Shown in pieces: positions 23,131-29,833 of a stretch of 29,969 nt of DNA. The DNA is from Fen-7 sp041494285 (GTDB lineage: Archaea; Halobacteriota; Methanosarcinia; Methanotrichales; Methanotrichaceae), in NCBI GenBank assembly GCA_041494285.1, contig JBGQAL010000012.1:1-29969 (forward strand). Reading direction: 5' to 3'. Position numbers and translations under genes: made by a program. The notes under the pieces were generated by a model. It saw only the letters and a list, made by a program, of their open reading frames with translations. It was not told the origin of the DNA and ran no database searches. Numbering within the stretch: position 1 is the stretch's first letter; the number at the start of each line of letters is the position of its first letter.

Positions 23131-24933
23131 TTATCCGGCCTTAGCAAGGGGCAACGTGAAGCATACCGTGCATCCATGCCCCATCTCCGACTCGATCCAT
23201 ATGCTTCCACCGTGAACCTCGATGATCCTCTTGACTATGGCTAGACCGGCTCCTGATCCTTCGCTTTTCTTTTCCACTTTGTAGAAAAGATCGAAGACTT
23301 TGTCGTGTTGGCTTGGGTCTATGCCAATTCCATTATCCCGGACGAAAAAGATTCTACCCTTTCCATCGATCCTTTGCCCGATCTCTATTTCTGGATTCGC
23401 CTGCAACCCCATGTACTTTATGCTGTTTTCTATTAGATTGACCAGAACCTCAGTGATCCTCATTCGATCTACATGAACTACAGGCAAATTTTGAGCAACA
23501 GATACCTTGAACCCCTTGGATCTGATTTTTTCGCTAGTCTGTCCGAGAGCATCCTCGACAATCTCTCCGAATGGCACATCTTCCGGTGGGTTTACTACTC
23601 GGCCGACGCGGCTAAGTTCCAATGTTTCCATGAGAAGTTGGTCCATCTTGGTGACTGCTTCATTTGCTACCCGAAGATCGGCGTTCATCTGCTCCAGGTC
23701 GCCCTTCTCAGCATCTTGCTTGAGGAAACCCAGTAAACCGCTCACACTGATCAAAGGAGTTCTCAGGTCATGAGATACTGTGTAGATGAACCGCTCCATC
23801 TCTGTGTTCCTCCCGGCCAGCTCTTCAGTCCTTTCCTTGACCCGCATTTCTAGTTCATCGTGAGCTTTTCTTAATTCTCGATCGGATTGGTCGATCTTGT
23901 CTAGCATATTATTGATATGACACGATAGGCTCGATAGCTCGTCTTTTCCTGCTATGGGAATTCGCATCGAGAAGTCTCCGCTCAAGCCTATATTGTGAAC
24001 ATCGAGGATAAGCTGGGCAATTCTGGAAAGAAATGTTTTATCCAAGAGAAATAGGATCACAATTGCAAAGATAAGCCCAATTAATAGAATATATATAGAA
24101 AAATAATAAACTACAGACTGACCTTGACGATAGATGTCTCTTGGCAAATCAACTCTTAAAATTAGCGCGGGATCTCCGTAAACGTCCTTTATGAGAGCGT
24201 ATCCAGCAATTGAGTTCTCTGACAATGGGTTAACCAAAACGGTTTTCCCTTTTAAAATAGAGGATTGAGCAGCAGCGAAGTCAGAAGACATATTTGAATC
24301 GTTAATTCTTTGGCTAACAATAGGTAATTGCGTCTGCTCACTCAGATGCGTTAGTTCCGAATCTAGGTAGCGACCCATAATGAGCGTCCCCCTAACAGGT
24401 CCCTTCCCCTCGCTGGTCAAGATAGGTTGTGAGGAAATAAGCAAAGGACCTTCCGGAAGGAGGACAATACCTTTGAACATGTCCGATTCGTTGCGGCAAA
24501 CCAGAGTTCCTTTTTTAAATAGATTTTTCAGGAGGCTCTGTGGAACAGACGTCTCCCTCTTTGTATCAAGGTTCACCATCTTTGCGAAGACTAATTGTCC
24601 GGATGGATCGACGAACAGCATCAAATTAAGCCTAAGATTGGATAAAGATTCAACATTCAGATTTGCTGAGATATAATTTTGGTTTCGATTCATTATGAAA
24701 GCATAAGTATCATTCCATGAAGCCCAGTCTGATTCAGTTGAGTTCAACTGGTCGATGTCGAAGGACAAAGCCAACTGAGCGCGACCGACATTTTCTAGAA
24801 CCTCTTGATCTTCTAGATTTGCAAAACTGCCAAGAAAGAAGGTTTCTGAGATTCCATAAAGAAGCAAAACAAGAAATAGCGTTGTGGCGAAGATTATGAG
24901 AAGAATCCTTTTACGGATCGTGATGCTACTCAT
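23131..24933 (-). CDS. CHASE4-HAMP sensor histidine kinase
   Basis: 600 residues. Membrane segments at about 10-34 and 275-298 bracket an extracytoplasmic CHASE4 domain (about 45-265, with the typical DWASWNDTYAFI at 69-80). A HAMP linker follows at about 300-352, then a coiled coil, a HisKA domain with SHDLRTP (phospho-acceptor His388), and an ATPase with the N box NLIENSIKY (499-507), G1 FVRDNGIGID and G2 EGSGAGLAIVKRI. CHASE4 kinases are abundant in methanogens; FilI of Methanothrix harundinacea has a CHASE4-HAMP-PAS-kinase layout and acts in quorum sensing. This protein lacks the PAS domain. No response regulator gene is adjacent, so the partner is unknown. The ligand is unknown. Confidence 0.92.
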   Translation of the reverse strand: MSSITIRKRILLIIFATTLFLVLLLYGISETFFLGSFANLEDQEVLENVGRAQLALSFDIDQLNSTESDWASWNDTYAFIMNRNQNYISANLNVESLSNLRLNLMLFVDPSGQLVFAKMVNLDTKRETSVPQSLLKNLFKKGTLVCRNESDMFKGIVLLPEGPLLISSQPILTSEGKGPVRGTLIMGRYLDSELTHLSEQTQLPIVSQRINDSNMSSDFAAAQSSILKGKTVLVNPLSENSIAGYALIKDVYGDPALILRVDLPRDIYRQGQSVVYYFSIYILLIGLIFAIVILFLLDKTFLSRIAQLILDVHNIGLSGDFSMRIPIAGKDELSSLSCHINNMLDKIDQSDRELRKAHDELEMRVKERTEELAGRNTEMERFIYTVSHDLRTPLISVSGLLGFLKQDAEKGDLEQMNADLRVANEAVTKMDQLLMETLELSRVGRVVNPPEDVPFGEIVEDALGQTSEKIRSKGFKVSVAQNLPVVHVDRMRITEVLVNLIENSIKYMGLQANPEIEIGQRIDGKGRIFFVRDNGIGIDPSQHDKVFDLFYKVEKKSEGSGAGLAIVKRIIEVHGGSIWIESEMGHGCTVCFTLPLAKAG

Positions 24934-24944
24934 CAGAGCGTTTA

Positions 24945-24985
24945 GTTAGTAAATACTGTTAGTAATACCTTCCGGAAGTTTATAG
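24945..24985 (-). promoter_or_regulatory. Promoter of the histidine kinase gene with repeated GTTAGTAA
   Basis: A minus-strand CTATAAA box (24979-24985) lies about 48 bases before the ATG at 24933. Between them, GTTAGTAA occurs twice on the plus strand (24945-24952 and 24958-24965), 13 bases apart, covering the likely transcription start. This could be a repressor site. Confidence 0.4.
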
Positions 24986-25002
24986 CCGCACGAACATAAT
25001 CT

Positions 25003-25050
25003 CTTCCTTTGGCCTTAGCCAGCTCCTATCGGACTCTTCACGGTGACTTT
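25003..25050. repeat. Divergent direct repeat, right copy flanking the histidine kinase
   Basis: 48 bases (CTTCCTTTGGCC to GGTGACTTT), the partner of 22797-22844. It lies just upstream of the kinase promoter. Confidence 0.5.
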
Positions 25051-25697
25051 GTTGTCGTAATAAGGAGGGAGGCAAAAGCCTATAGAAAATAAATTATCGA
25101 CTTTTGCCAATATACCATACGTCTATCGCCGATACTTAAGGCTTTCGCTCCTGGGAGTGAAGGTCGATTGCCTCATAGATAGATAAGCAGAAAATAGCAA
25201 AAATCGAAGACTCAGGCGAGCCAACGCCGCAATCCAACAGCGCCCTTGCTGGAGGGATCTCACTAAGGAGATCTGGCCTCGCCCGAAACTCGATTATAAG
25301 CCTGGGCTTGAAGGCGGCAGAGTACTGGAATTTTGCACAGCGTCCGTTCTACGGACCTAACATCGCCAAGATGCGGAGTCTCCTGCTCGCCTTCTGCCTT
25401 CAGCTTTGTGCCACGTCATGCCCCGACCGTGTATTAGCGCGAGATCTCTGGCAGATTGCTGCGCCAATTACAGCGCGCAACTTTTTCATCCTGTCGAAGT
25501 TTCAATCTCACAGGCTCGTAGCCCGAATGCAGTGCCACGAAGGCATGCATCTCCTGTATCAAAGGATCTTGATCGGTCAGCCCTTGGAGCTACTCGTGCT
25601 GCTCCACGGAGTAGCAAACACCTCAATCACCCTTGTCATCAGAGCATTATCGGATACGTTGAGCCCACGGCACGCCCGCCACCCTATGCATGAAGCG

Positions 25698-25738
25698 GCA
25701 AACTACCTATATAATCGTTATACATATTTGTAGTTTGC
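25698..25738. repeat. Inverted repeat with AT-rich loop
   Basis: GCAAACTAC (25698-25706) and GTAGTTTGC (25730-25738) are perfect 9-bp complements around a 23-base AT-rich loop containing TATATAATCGTTATACATAT. It could be an operator, a terminator or a target-like site. It ends about 100 bases before the small gene at 25844. Confidence 0.6.
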
Positions 25739-25843
25739 GGTTGAGAGCTGATTTGAGCTTAAGCTATTACTGCGATATTGACAGCAGGTGGCGATCCTGG
25801 TCTAAGAAATATCCTGAGCAGGCCAAGAGGGAGATAGGGAAAA

Positions 25844-26074
25844 ATGACAAAGAAAATGAAGAAAAATGATGCCATCATGACCGGCATCCTTGTTACCAGA
25901 TTCAAGATGGGTTTAATCAATGTCGAGGATCTGGAGCAGATGGCAGAGGATATGTCCGGGTCGGAGCGGTCGTCCGCTGCAAAGAAGGTGCTGGAAAGGA
26001 TAAGAGATCTGCGTACTCTTCCCCGCCGATCGGAGAGCCTCCAGATACCTGATCATTCACTTCAGATACGCTGA
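25844..26074 (+). CDS. Small hypothetical protein
   Basis: 76 residues, Lys/Arg/Glu-rich, starting MTKKMKKNDAIMTGILVTRF with a helical middle (VEDLEQMAEDMSGSERSSAA, KKVLERIRDLRTLPRR). GGGAG and AGGGA lie 5-15 bases before the ATG. There is no membrane segment or known motif. It is perhaps a small regulatory or DNA-associated protein. The frame is clean but short, so gene status is moderate. Confidence 0.5.
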   Translation: MTKKMKKNDAIMTGILVTRFKMGLINVEDLEQMAEDMSGSERSSAAKKVLERIRDLRTLPRRSESLQIPDHSLQIR

Positions 26075-26190
26075 TGGAGAGGCTTAAGAGATCCTTCAGC
26101 TTCTTGATAATCAATTAGTTGATCGGCAGCTTCTGGACTGGATGATATCTCCGAGTAATGGATATGCGATTTCTAGCGAAAGTTTAAGAG

Positions 26191-26233
26191 CTTATAATCA
26201 TGTATATACATTATATAACATGAATGCAGGTGA
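26191..26233 (+). promoter_or_regulatory. TATA boxes and ribosome-binding site of the DUF3303 gene
   Basis: CTTATAAT (26191-26198), GTATATAC (26202-26209) and TTATATAA (26211-26218) form an AT-rich block; the first is best placed for transcription near 26220. AGGTGA (26228-26233) is 5 bases before the ATG at 26239. Confidence 0.45.
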
Positions 26234-26238
26234 AAATA

Positions 26239-26502
26239 ATGTTGTTTGTACTATGGTTTGAGTGGAAGCCTGAGAACAAAGCAAAACTTCTGGCTCGCTG
26301 GAAAGAATTCAAGTTCCCCAAAGAAGTAAAAGTTATAGGCAGATATCTTCTGATAGGCAGACATATCTCCGTAGCAATATTTGAGGCCCCAAGTGAAGAA
26401 TCGATCCTAAAGATAACTTATGCCTTCGGAGAAATAGGAATAGCTCATGTATCTCCTGCATTGCCACTTGAGGATGCACTGAAAATGATGGAAAAGATGT
26501 AG
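26239..26502 (+). CDS. DUF3303-family protein
   Basis: 87 residues from ATG 26239, which has AGGTGA 5 bases upstream; an ATG 5 codons earlier is unlikely. It reads MLFVLWFEWKPENKAKLLAR, then PKEVKVIGRYLLIGRHISVA, IFEAPSEESILKITYAFGEI and ends HVSPALPLEDALKMMEKM. The pattern (a ferredoxin-like alpha-beta domain with WEWKPEN and a final DALKMM) matches small archaeal proteins annotated DUF3303, common in Methanosarcinales. The function is unknown; the fold resembles dimeric alpha-beta barrel proteins. It is a single-gene unit. Confidence 0.82.
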   Translation: MLFVLWFEWKPENKAKLLARWKEFKFPKEVKVIGRYLLIGRHISVAIFEAPSEESILKITYAFGEIGIAHVSPALPLEDALKMMEKM

Positions 26503-26584
26503 GTTAATTTCGCTTCTATCCATCACCCTATTTTTTAAAATGTCAGCAATCATGGGCCAAAACGGAAGACGTATATGTGGGGAT

Positions 26585-26719
26585 TTAAAGCTCTTCCTGC
26601 TTCTCAGTGGCCATCTTTTTCACAATGGGCTTCCAGATCTTGTCCAGCATCCAGGCCGGGGCTTCCTTGGACTTATGGACGGAGGCCGAACTATTAGCCT
26701 CTGCTATTTCCTCCCTCAT
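26585..26719 (-). CDS. Small helical ORF, possibly a gene fragment
   Basis: A 44-codon minus-strand frame from ATG 26719: MREEIAEANSSASVHKSKEA, PAWMLDKIWKPIVKKMATEK, QEEL. The composition (amphipathic, Lys/Glu-rich, with two Trp) is protein-like, unlike the overlapping plus-strand frame of 68 codons, which is Gly/Leu/His-rich and likely its shadow. A GC-rich hairpin (26738-26753) sits upstream. It may be a microprotein or the C-terminal remnant of a larger protein. Confidence 0.35.
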   Translation of the reverse strand: MREEIAEANSSASVHKSKEAPAWMLDKIWKPIVKKMATEKQEEL

Positions 26720-26737
26720 AAGGTCACTTCAAGGATT

Positions 26738-26753
26738 CCGCCGTAGCCGGCGG
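26738..26753. repeat. GC-rich hairpin
   Basis: CCGCCG-TAGC-CGGCGG is a perfect 6-bp stem with a tetraloop, upstream of the 44-codon minus-strand ORF and after the DUF3303 gene. It could be a structure in either transcript. Confidence 0.5.
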
Positions 26754-27108
26754 TCTATAAATTACCGGTATAAAGCTTAGCTATTCGTCTCCATCCCAGC
26801 CCGTATTTTCAGGTGGGGGACGGGACCCGCGCACGAGTTTACCAGTAAATATTATCAGACTCTCAAGAGTTTATACTTTAGGTCGGGATGAGGCAAGGTC
26901 CCTCGTAACCGCACGCTTTGTAGTGTTGGTCCCTATGTTCTATAATCAACGACATCATATTACCGCAGAGGTTATATCTCCATACAGCTAGACCATCCTA
27001 TAAAGGATATGCATATTCATCGGCAAGGGCAGAATGTCTGGGTCAAAGGCTGGCGTCGAAGAACTACCTTGATGTAAAGAAAGATTGAGAGGCCCGAAGG
27101 AGGATAAC
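26754..27108. other. Spacer upstream of the pentapeptide-like protein gene
   Basis: About 355 bases without a supported gene. It may hold the promoter of the gene at 27109; several AT-rich spots (GTTATATC near 26970, CCTATAAAGG near 26998-27007) are possible TATA elements. The block around 26885-26935 is GC-rich and structured-looking, but no RNA family was recognised. Confidence 0.35.
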
Positions 27109-27543
27109 ATGAATAATAGGAAGGCTATATTGATAACCCTATTAGCTATCCTTTTGATTTTTAATTCCTTGGCCATTGCGAGGGCAAAGGTTATCGATAA
27201 GGCCCGAGGAAACACCCCGGAGTTCATCTCCCCTAGTTACATCTACTCCAGTCACATCTCTACCAATGACATCCAATCCAGTAACATCTCTCCCAGCTAC
27301 ATCTACTCCAATCACATCTCTACCAATCACTTCCAATCCAGTAAAATCCAAGCCAGTGACGTCTACTCCAGCGACATCCAATCCAGTGACATCTCCCCTA
27401 GTTACATCTACTCCCGTCACATCTCTACCAATGACATCCAATCCAGTAAAATCCAATGCAGTAACATCCAATGCAGTAACATCCAAGCCAGTGATATCTA
27501 CTCCAGCGACATCCACTCCAGCGACAACGTATGGGTCAGTTGA
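27109..27543 (+). CDS. Secreted pentapeptide-like repeat protein
   Basis: 144 residues from ATG 27109, which has GGAGG (27099-27103) 5 bases upstream. A signal peptide (MNNRKAILITLLAILLIFNS, then LAIARA) is followed by about 20 five-residue units with Ile (rarely Val or Phe) at the same position, for example SSDIQ, SSNIS, PSYIY, SNHIS, TNDIQ, ASDVY, CSNIQ. This period-five pattern with a central aliphatic residue resembles pentapeptide repeats, which form right-handed beta-helices. Here Ser/Asn/Asp fill the outer positions. Larger units (PSYIYS-x-HISTN) recur three times. Two Cys lie near the end. It is probably an exported surface protein; the function is unknown. Confidence 0.6.
   Translation: MNNRKAILITLLAILLIFNSLAIARAKVIDKARGNTPEFISPSYIYSSHISTNDIQSSNISPSYIYSNHISTNHFQSSKIQASDVYSSDIQSSDISPSYIYSRHISTNDIQSSKIQCSNIQCSNIQASDIYSSDIHSSDNVWVS
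27225..27534. repeat. 15-base minisatellite inside the pentapeptide-like gene
   Basis: About 20 tandem copies of a degenerate 15-base unit such as CATCCAATCCAGTGA and CATCTACTCCAGCGA, with higher-order duplications of 60 and 105 bases. Because the unit is a multiple of three and lacks stops in several frames, long frames are open on both strands: the minus strand reads DVTGL/DVTGV units and another plus frame reads Thr/Ser/Pro units. Only the frame with the signal peptide and ribosome-binding site is accepted as the gene. Confidence 0.85.
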
Positions 27544-27750
27544 TGCATAGAAGGACAACAACTCAGAACGCATATCAATCGTTCTGCGCCTGGTTAGTCT
27601 TCCACTTCTCCTGAAAGCTGTAGACATTTTCCTGGTGCCAGATCCTGTAAGAACGTAATAAGAACCAATGTAAGCGATGTTTACGTTCAGGGGATAAGAC
27701 CCCCACACGTTCGTTGATGAGTATTATCAACATAGAGTTTTTCTTTAGTC

Positions 27751-27883
27751 ATGGAGGATGTTCTTAAAGGAAAAGTTGTTCTTGCTTTCAATGTGCTGGC
27801 CCTGTTGTGTATGCCAGCATTCGGGCAAACAACGGACGGCACATGATTGGAACAATAAAGGTGTTGCTCTCGCTGACCAAGTA
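27751..27883 (+). pseudogene. Truncated secreted TPR protein, N-terminal relic
   Basis: From ATG 27751 the frame reads a signal peptide (VLKGKVVLAFNVLALLCMPA, then FGQTTDGT) and hits a stop; the frame one base over continues DWNNKGVALADQ, the start of a tetratricopeptide repeat (usually W.NKG.AL..QGKY..A). Similarity ends near 27883, where an opposite-strand relic begins. It is thus frameshifted and cut off after half a TPR unit. Confidence 0.6.
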
Positions 27884-28238
27884 AGCCATATACCGCTGAT
27901 CCTGCCTGATATCAACGTTGCAAAGCTCGGCAGCGTAGCGGGTCTGTATCTCGATCTTCTCGGCCACTTTTCTGCTGGCGAAGATTCTGTGACCCTGGAA
28001 GGAGCCGAATATTGTGTTGAAGCTGCACTCCTTCGACCCTGAACCGGCTTTCCAGGGCTTGAATCATCTCCCAGTGGGCATGAGGATCTTTCGGGTGCAT
28101 GTAGAACGAGGGAGGATAAGCGGCGCTGATTCTTTCAAGTCCTCTCTCGCGGCTCCACTTGAAGTAAGAGTCGAAAATCCACATGTACTTACCTCTTCCC
28201 CAAAGGCTCTGGATGGGGCCAGCTTTCTCCCAGGCTAT
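27884..28238 (-). pseudogene. Fragment resembling a family-B DNA polymerase N-terminal domain
   Basis: On the minus strand, AWEKAGPIQSLWGRGKYMWI, then FKWSRERGLERISAAYPPSF, MHPKDPHAHWEMIQALESRF and RVE are followed by a one-base frameshift. It continues ECSFNTIFGSFQGHRIFASR, KVAEKIEIQTRYAAELCNVD and IRQDQRYMA, ending where the TPR relic begins. The QTRYAAELCNVDIRQDQRYM segment resembles the N-terminal region of archaeal family-B polymerases, but the identification is from memory and uncertain. Whatever it is, the combined frames are clearly protein-like and the gene is broken at both ends. Confidence 0.5.
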
Positions 28239-28417
28239 GTTGTTTCAAGCGGAGAGGGATAAGGGCGAGGCGTGAAAGGAGGGCGAATGTTAGAAAGGCA
28301 GATATGAAGACCTGATTAGTTATACTGGACGGGATAACATTTTTATCCTCTTTTATTTGTTCAAGCGAATAACTTACCAAGAAGAAAACAGTAGATAAGG
28401 TCAAGGAGATTTCGACA

Positions 28418-28870
28418 ATGGAAAATCAAAAATTTTTCGGGAAATATCGCGGTATAGTACTAAATAACATCGATCCCCTTTATCGAGGTCGAATAATCGT
28501 CGAAGTACCTGACGTATTAGGAACGGAGGTATCGGGTTGGGCATTGCCTTGTGTTCCCTACGCTGGAAGAAATGTAGGCTTCCTTGCTCTTCCTCCTGTT
28601 GGGGCAAGCGTTTGGGTAGAGTTCGAGCAAGGTGATCCAGACTTTCCAATTTGGAGCGGGTGCTTCTGGGCCGAAGGAGAGATGCCCATGATCCCGGATG
28701 CAGCTAGGACGAAAATTTTTAAGACTGAGAGTAATTACTTGGTAATGAGCGACGTTCCAGGGCAAGAGGGGTTAACATTGGAGATAGATACAATTCCAAT
28801 GAAGATGGTTTTCAATTCATCAGGATTCAAGATCAATTATAAGACCTCTGAAATCTATCTGGCCCCATAG
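28418..28870 (+). CDS. Phage baseplate gp5/gpV-like OB-fold spike protein
   Basis: 150 residues from ATG 28418 with AAGGAGAT 8 bases upstream. FFGKYRGIVLNNIDPLYRGR, VSGWALPCVPYAGRNVGFLA, LPPVGASVWVEFEQGDPDFP and IWSGCFW form the OB-fold domain shared by gp5 of T4, gpV and VgrG-like spike proteins of phage tails and contractile injection systems. The typical marks are GRI.VEVP, SGWA, PYAG, GF..LP.VG..VWVEFE.GDP..P.W.G. The C-terminal 60 residues (MPMIPDAARTKIFKTES ...) are short, with no long spike. No other tail gene is nearby, so it is an orphan, either a domesticated relic or one part of a dispersed system. Confidence 0.78.
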   Translation: MENQKFFGKYRGIVLNNIDPLYRGRIIVEVPDVLGTEVSGWALPCVPYAGRNVGFLALPPVGASVWVEFEQGDPDFPIWSGCFWAEGEMPMIPDAARTKIFKTESNYLVMSDVPGQEGLTLEIDTIPMKMVFNSSGFKINYKTSEIYLAP

Positions 28871-28875
28871 AACTC

Positions 28876-29016
28876 CTAGATGGAGCACCTCTTCACCATC
28901 TCCGCCAGCCTCTGCCCGTAGATCTGGTCCTCCTTCTTCAAGGCCCTGCTCGCCTTCAGCCACCTGGCCGAGACCTCTTTTGCACCCATCCTAACGCCCT
29001 CAAAGCTCCTGCCCAT
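28876..29016 (-). CDS. Small ORF of a repeated gene pair
   Basis: 46 residues from ATG 29016: MGRSFEGVRMGAKEVSARWL, KASRALKEEDQIYGQRLAEM, VKRCSI. The composition is helical and charged. It begins 3 bases after the stop of the upstream frame (29019-29262), so the two look like a former two-gene unit. The gene ends 6 bases after the convergent spike gene stop. I do not recognise the family. Confidence 0.45.
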   Translation of the reverse strand: MGRSFEGVRMGAKEVSARWLKASRALKKEDQIYGQRLAEMVKRCSI

Positions 29017-29018
29017 CG

Positions 29019-29262
29019 CTACTCACCCAGACAAAACTCTCTTGGCCACATCTCCTCCTCTTCTTGCCAGCTCTCCTTGCTCCAGTTCTTCTCTTCTAGC
29101 CTCATCTGGATCATCTCATCCACGTCCGAGGGCCTGGCGTGGAAGGCGACGATCTTCTTAGAGCTAGTAGAGCCGATAAGGAGCTGGCCGAGGCCGATAA
29201 CAAGCTGGTAAGAAGATGATTGAATATAGGCTCTTCGGAATATTGCAGTGAGTTAGCCCTTA
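29019..29262 (-). pseudogene. Relic of a small repeated protein family (copy 2)
   Basis: An open minus-strand frame without a usable start codon: VIGLGQLLIGSTSSKKIVAF, HARPSDVDEMIQMRLEEKNW, SKESWQEEEEMWPREFCLGE, stop. The middle matches the relic at 22155-22432 (F-H-x-R-P-x-D-x-[DE]-EMIQ). It is probably a 5'-truncated gene; the region upstream (29160-29262) lacks ATG, GTG or TTG in frame. Confidence 0.45.
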
Positions 29263-29287
29263 CCATCATAGCTATTTTTAAAACAAA

Positions 29288-29325
29288 CTTATAAAAAGAT
29301 AAAAATCACATAATATGCTATGAAA
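29288..29325 (+). promoter_or_regulatory. TATA box and conserved element before the Hfq-like relic
   Basis: CTTATAAAAA (29288-29297) is a strong archaeal TATA box. It is followed by ATCACATAATATGCTATGAAA (29305-29325), which matches ATCTCATAATATGTTATAAAA (29856-29876), ahead of the transposase, at 18 of 21 positions. Confidence 0.45.
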
Positions 29326-29340
29326 GAAGGATATGCAATA

Positions 29341-29573
29341 ATGAAAGATTCAAAAGGGAAGGCACACGAAGCACCGATAATCAAAGCTCTTTACTAAAAA
29401 ATCTCCTCAATAAAGAAGTCGAAGTAGGATTTGCAGATAGCAAATGTGTTGGAATTCTTGATGGAGAAGATGAGGTCTTCATATCAGTTATAACTAGGGA
29501 AGGCCAAGAGCTAATATCAAAACACAGTATCAAAAGAATTATACCAGTCTACATGCAGCAAGATAGCAATTAG
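29341..29573 (+). pseudogene. Frameshifted small Hfq/Sm-like protein
   Basis: ATG 29341 (AGAAGG 10 bases upstream) reads MKDSKGKAHEA and stops at about 29395. The frame one base over, without its own start, reads STDNQSSLLKNLLNKEVEVG, FADSKCVGILDGEDEVFISV, ITREGQELISKHSIKRIIPV. This resembles Hfq: a strand-rich Sm1-like segment with VGIL..ED.VFISV and a final KHSIKRIIP comparable with the KHAISTVVP Sm2 motif of bacterial Hfq. Hfq-like proteins bind RNA as hexamers. One base change near 29365-29375 would restore a roughly 77-residue protein, so it is either a recent break or an error in the sequence. Confidence 0.45.
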
Positions 29574-29636
29574 CCAAAAAAGTCATCTGTGTGCCCAGCC
29601 GGATTTCTCATCTACATCCTTCGCATCTGTCATAGC

Positions 29637-29833
29637 TTAGCGCATAATTTCATGTATCGAATGAGATAGCTGATAATTTCTCAAGACTGCGCCCAACTCA
29701 TCCAACCGAACGGGTTTTGTGATAAATTCATCCATACCTGCTTCGAGACATTTCTGCTTCATACCGGGAAGAGCATAAGCGGTGATGGCTATTATTCTTG
29801 GCCCATTCTGGAGGAGCCTGCGAATCCGCCTAG
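29637..29833 (-). pseudogene. C-terminal part of a response regulator receiver domain
   Basis: Minus-strand frame RRIRRLLQNGPRIIAITAYA, LPGMKQKCLEAGMDEFITKP, VRLDELGAVLRNYQLS and stop at 29637. AITAYAL (the switch Thr), AGMDEFITKPVR (the conserved Lys-Pro) and the following helix are the last half of a CheY-like receiver. The first half with the phospho-acceptor Asp is missing because an IS630-like element starts at about 29834. The gene was disrupted by insertion. Confidence 0.75.

Larger units (their letters stand above)
24986..25843. other. Long gene-poor region with uncertain ORFs
   Basis: About 860 bases. It holds the right repeat copy (25003-25050), a small inverted repeat GATCTC-ACTAAG-GAGATC (25256-25273) and three overlapping frames at 25308-25733, none with a recognisable domain. 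The longest (TTG at 25308, 141 codons; internal ATG 25371 with a leader-like MRSLLLAFCLQLCATSC) overlaps another 95-codon frame on the same strand. Its composition is not clearly protein-like. I regard it as a weak or decayed ORF rather than a gene. Confidence 0.35.

Noticed and set aside
25308..25733. 141-codon plus-strand ORF
   Set aside because: It overlaps two other frames, starts with TTG without a clear ribosome-binding site and has no recognisable domain; kept only as a weak ORF inside the gene-poor region.
26540..26746. 68-codon plus-strand ORF
   Set aside because: Its composition is poor and the opposite strand carries a more natural frame.
27176..27550. Plus-strand Thr/Ser/Pro-rich frame resembling a mucin-like protein
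   Set aside because: It is another open frame of the same minisatellite without a credible start region.
27142..27708. Minus-strand frame with DVTGL/DVTGV repeats, which also looks pentapeptide-like
   Set aside because: It is the reverse reading of the 15-base minisatellite; it lacks a ribosome-binding site and signal peptide, while the plus-strand frame has both.
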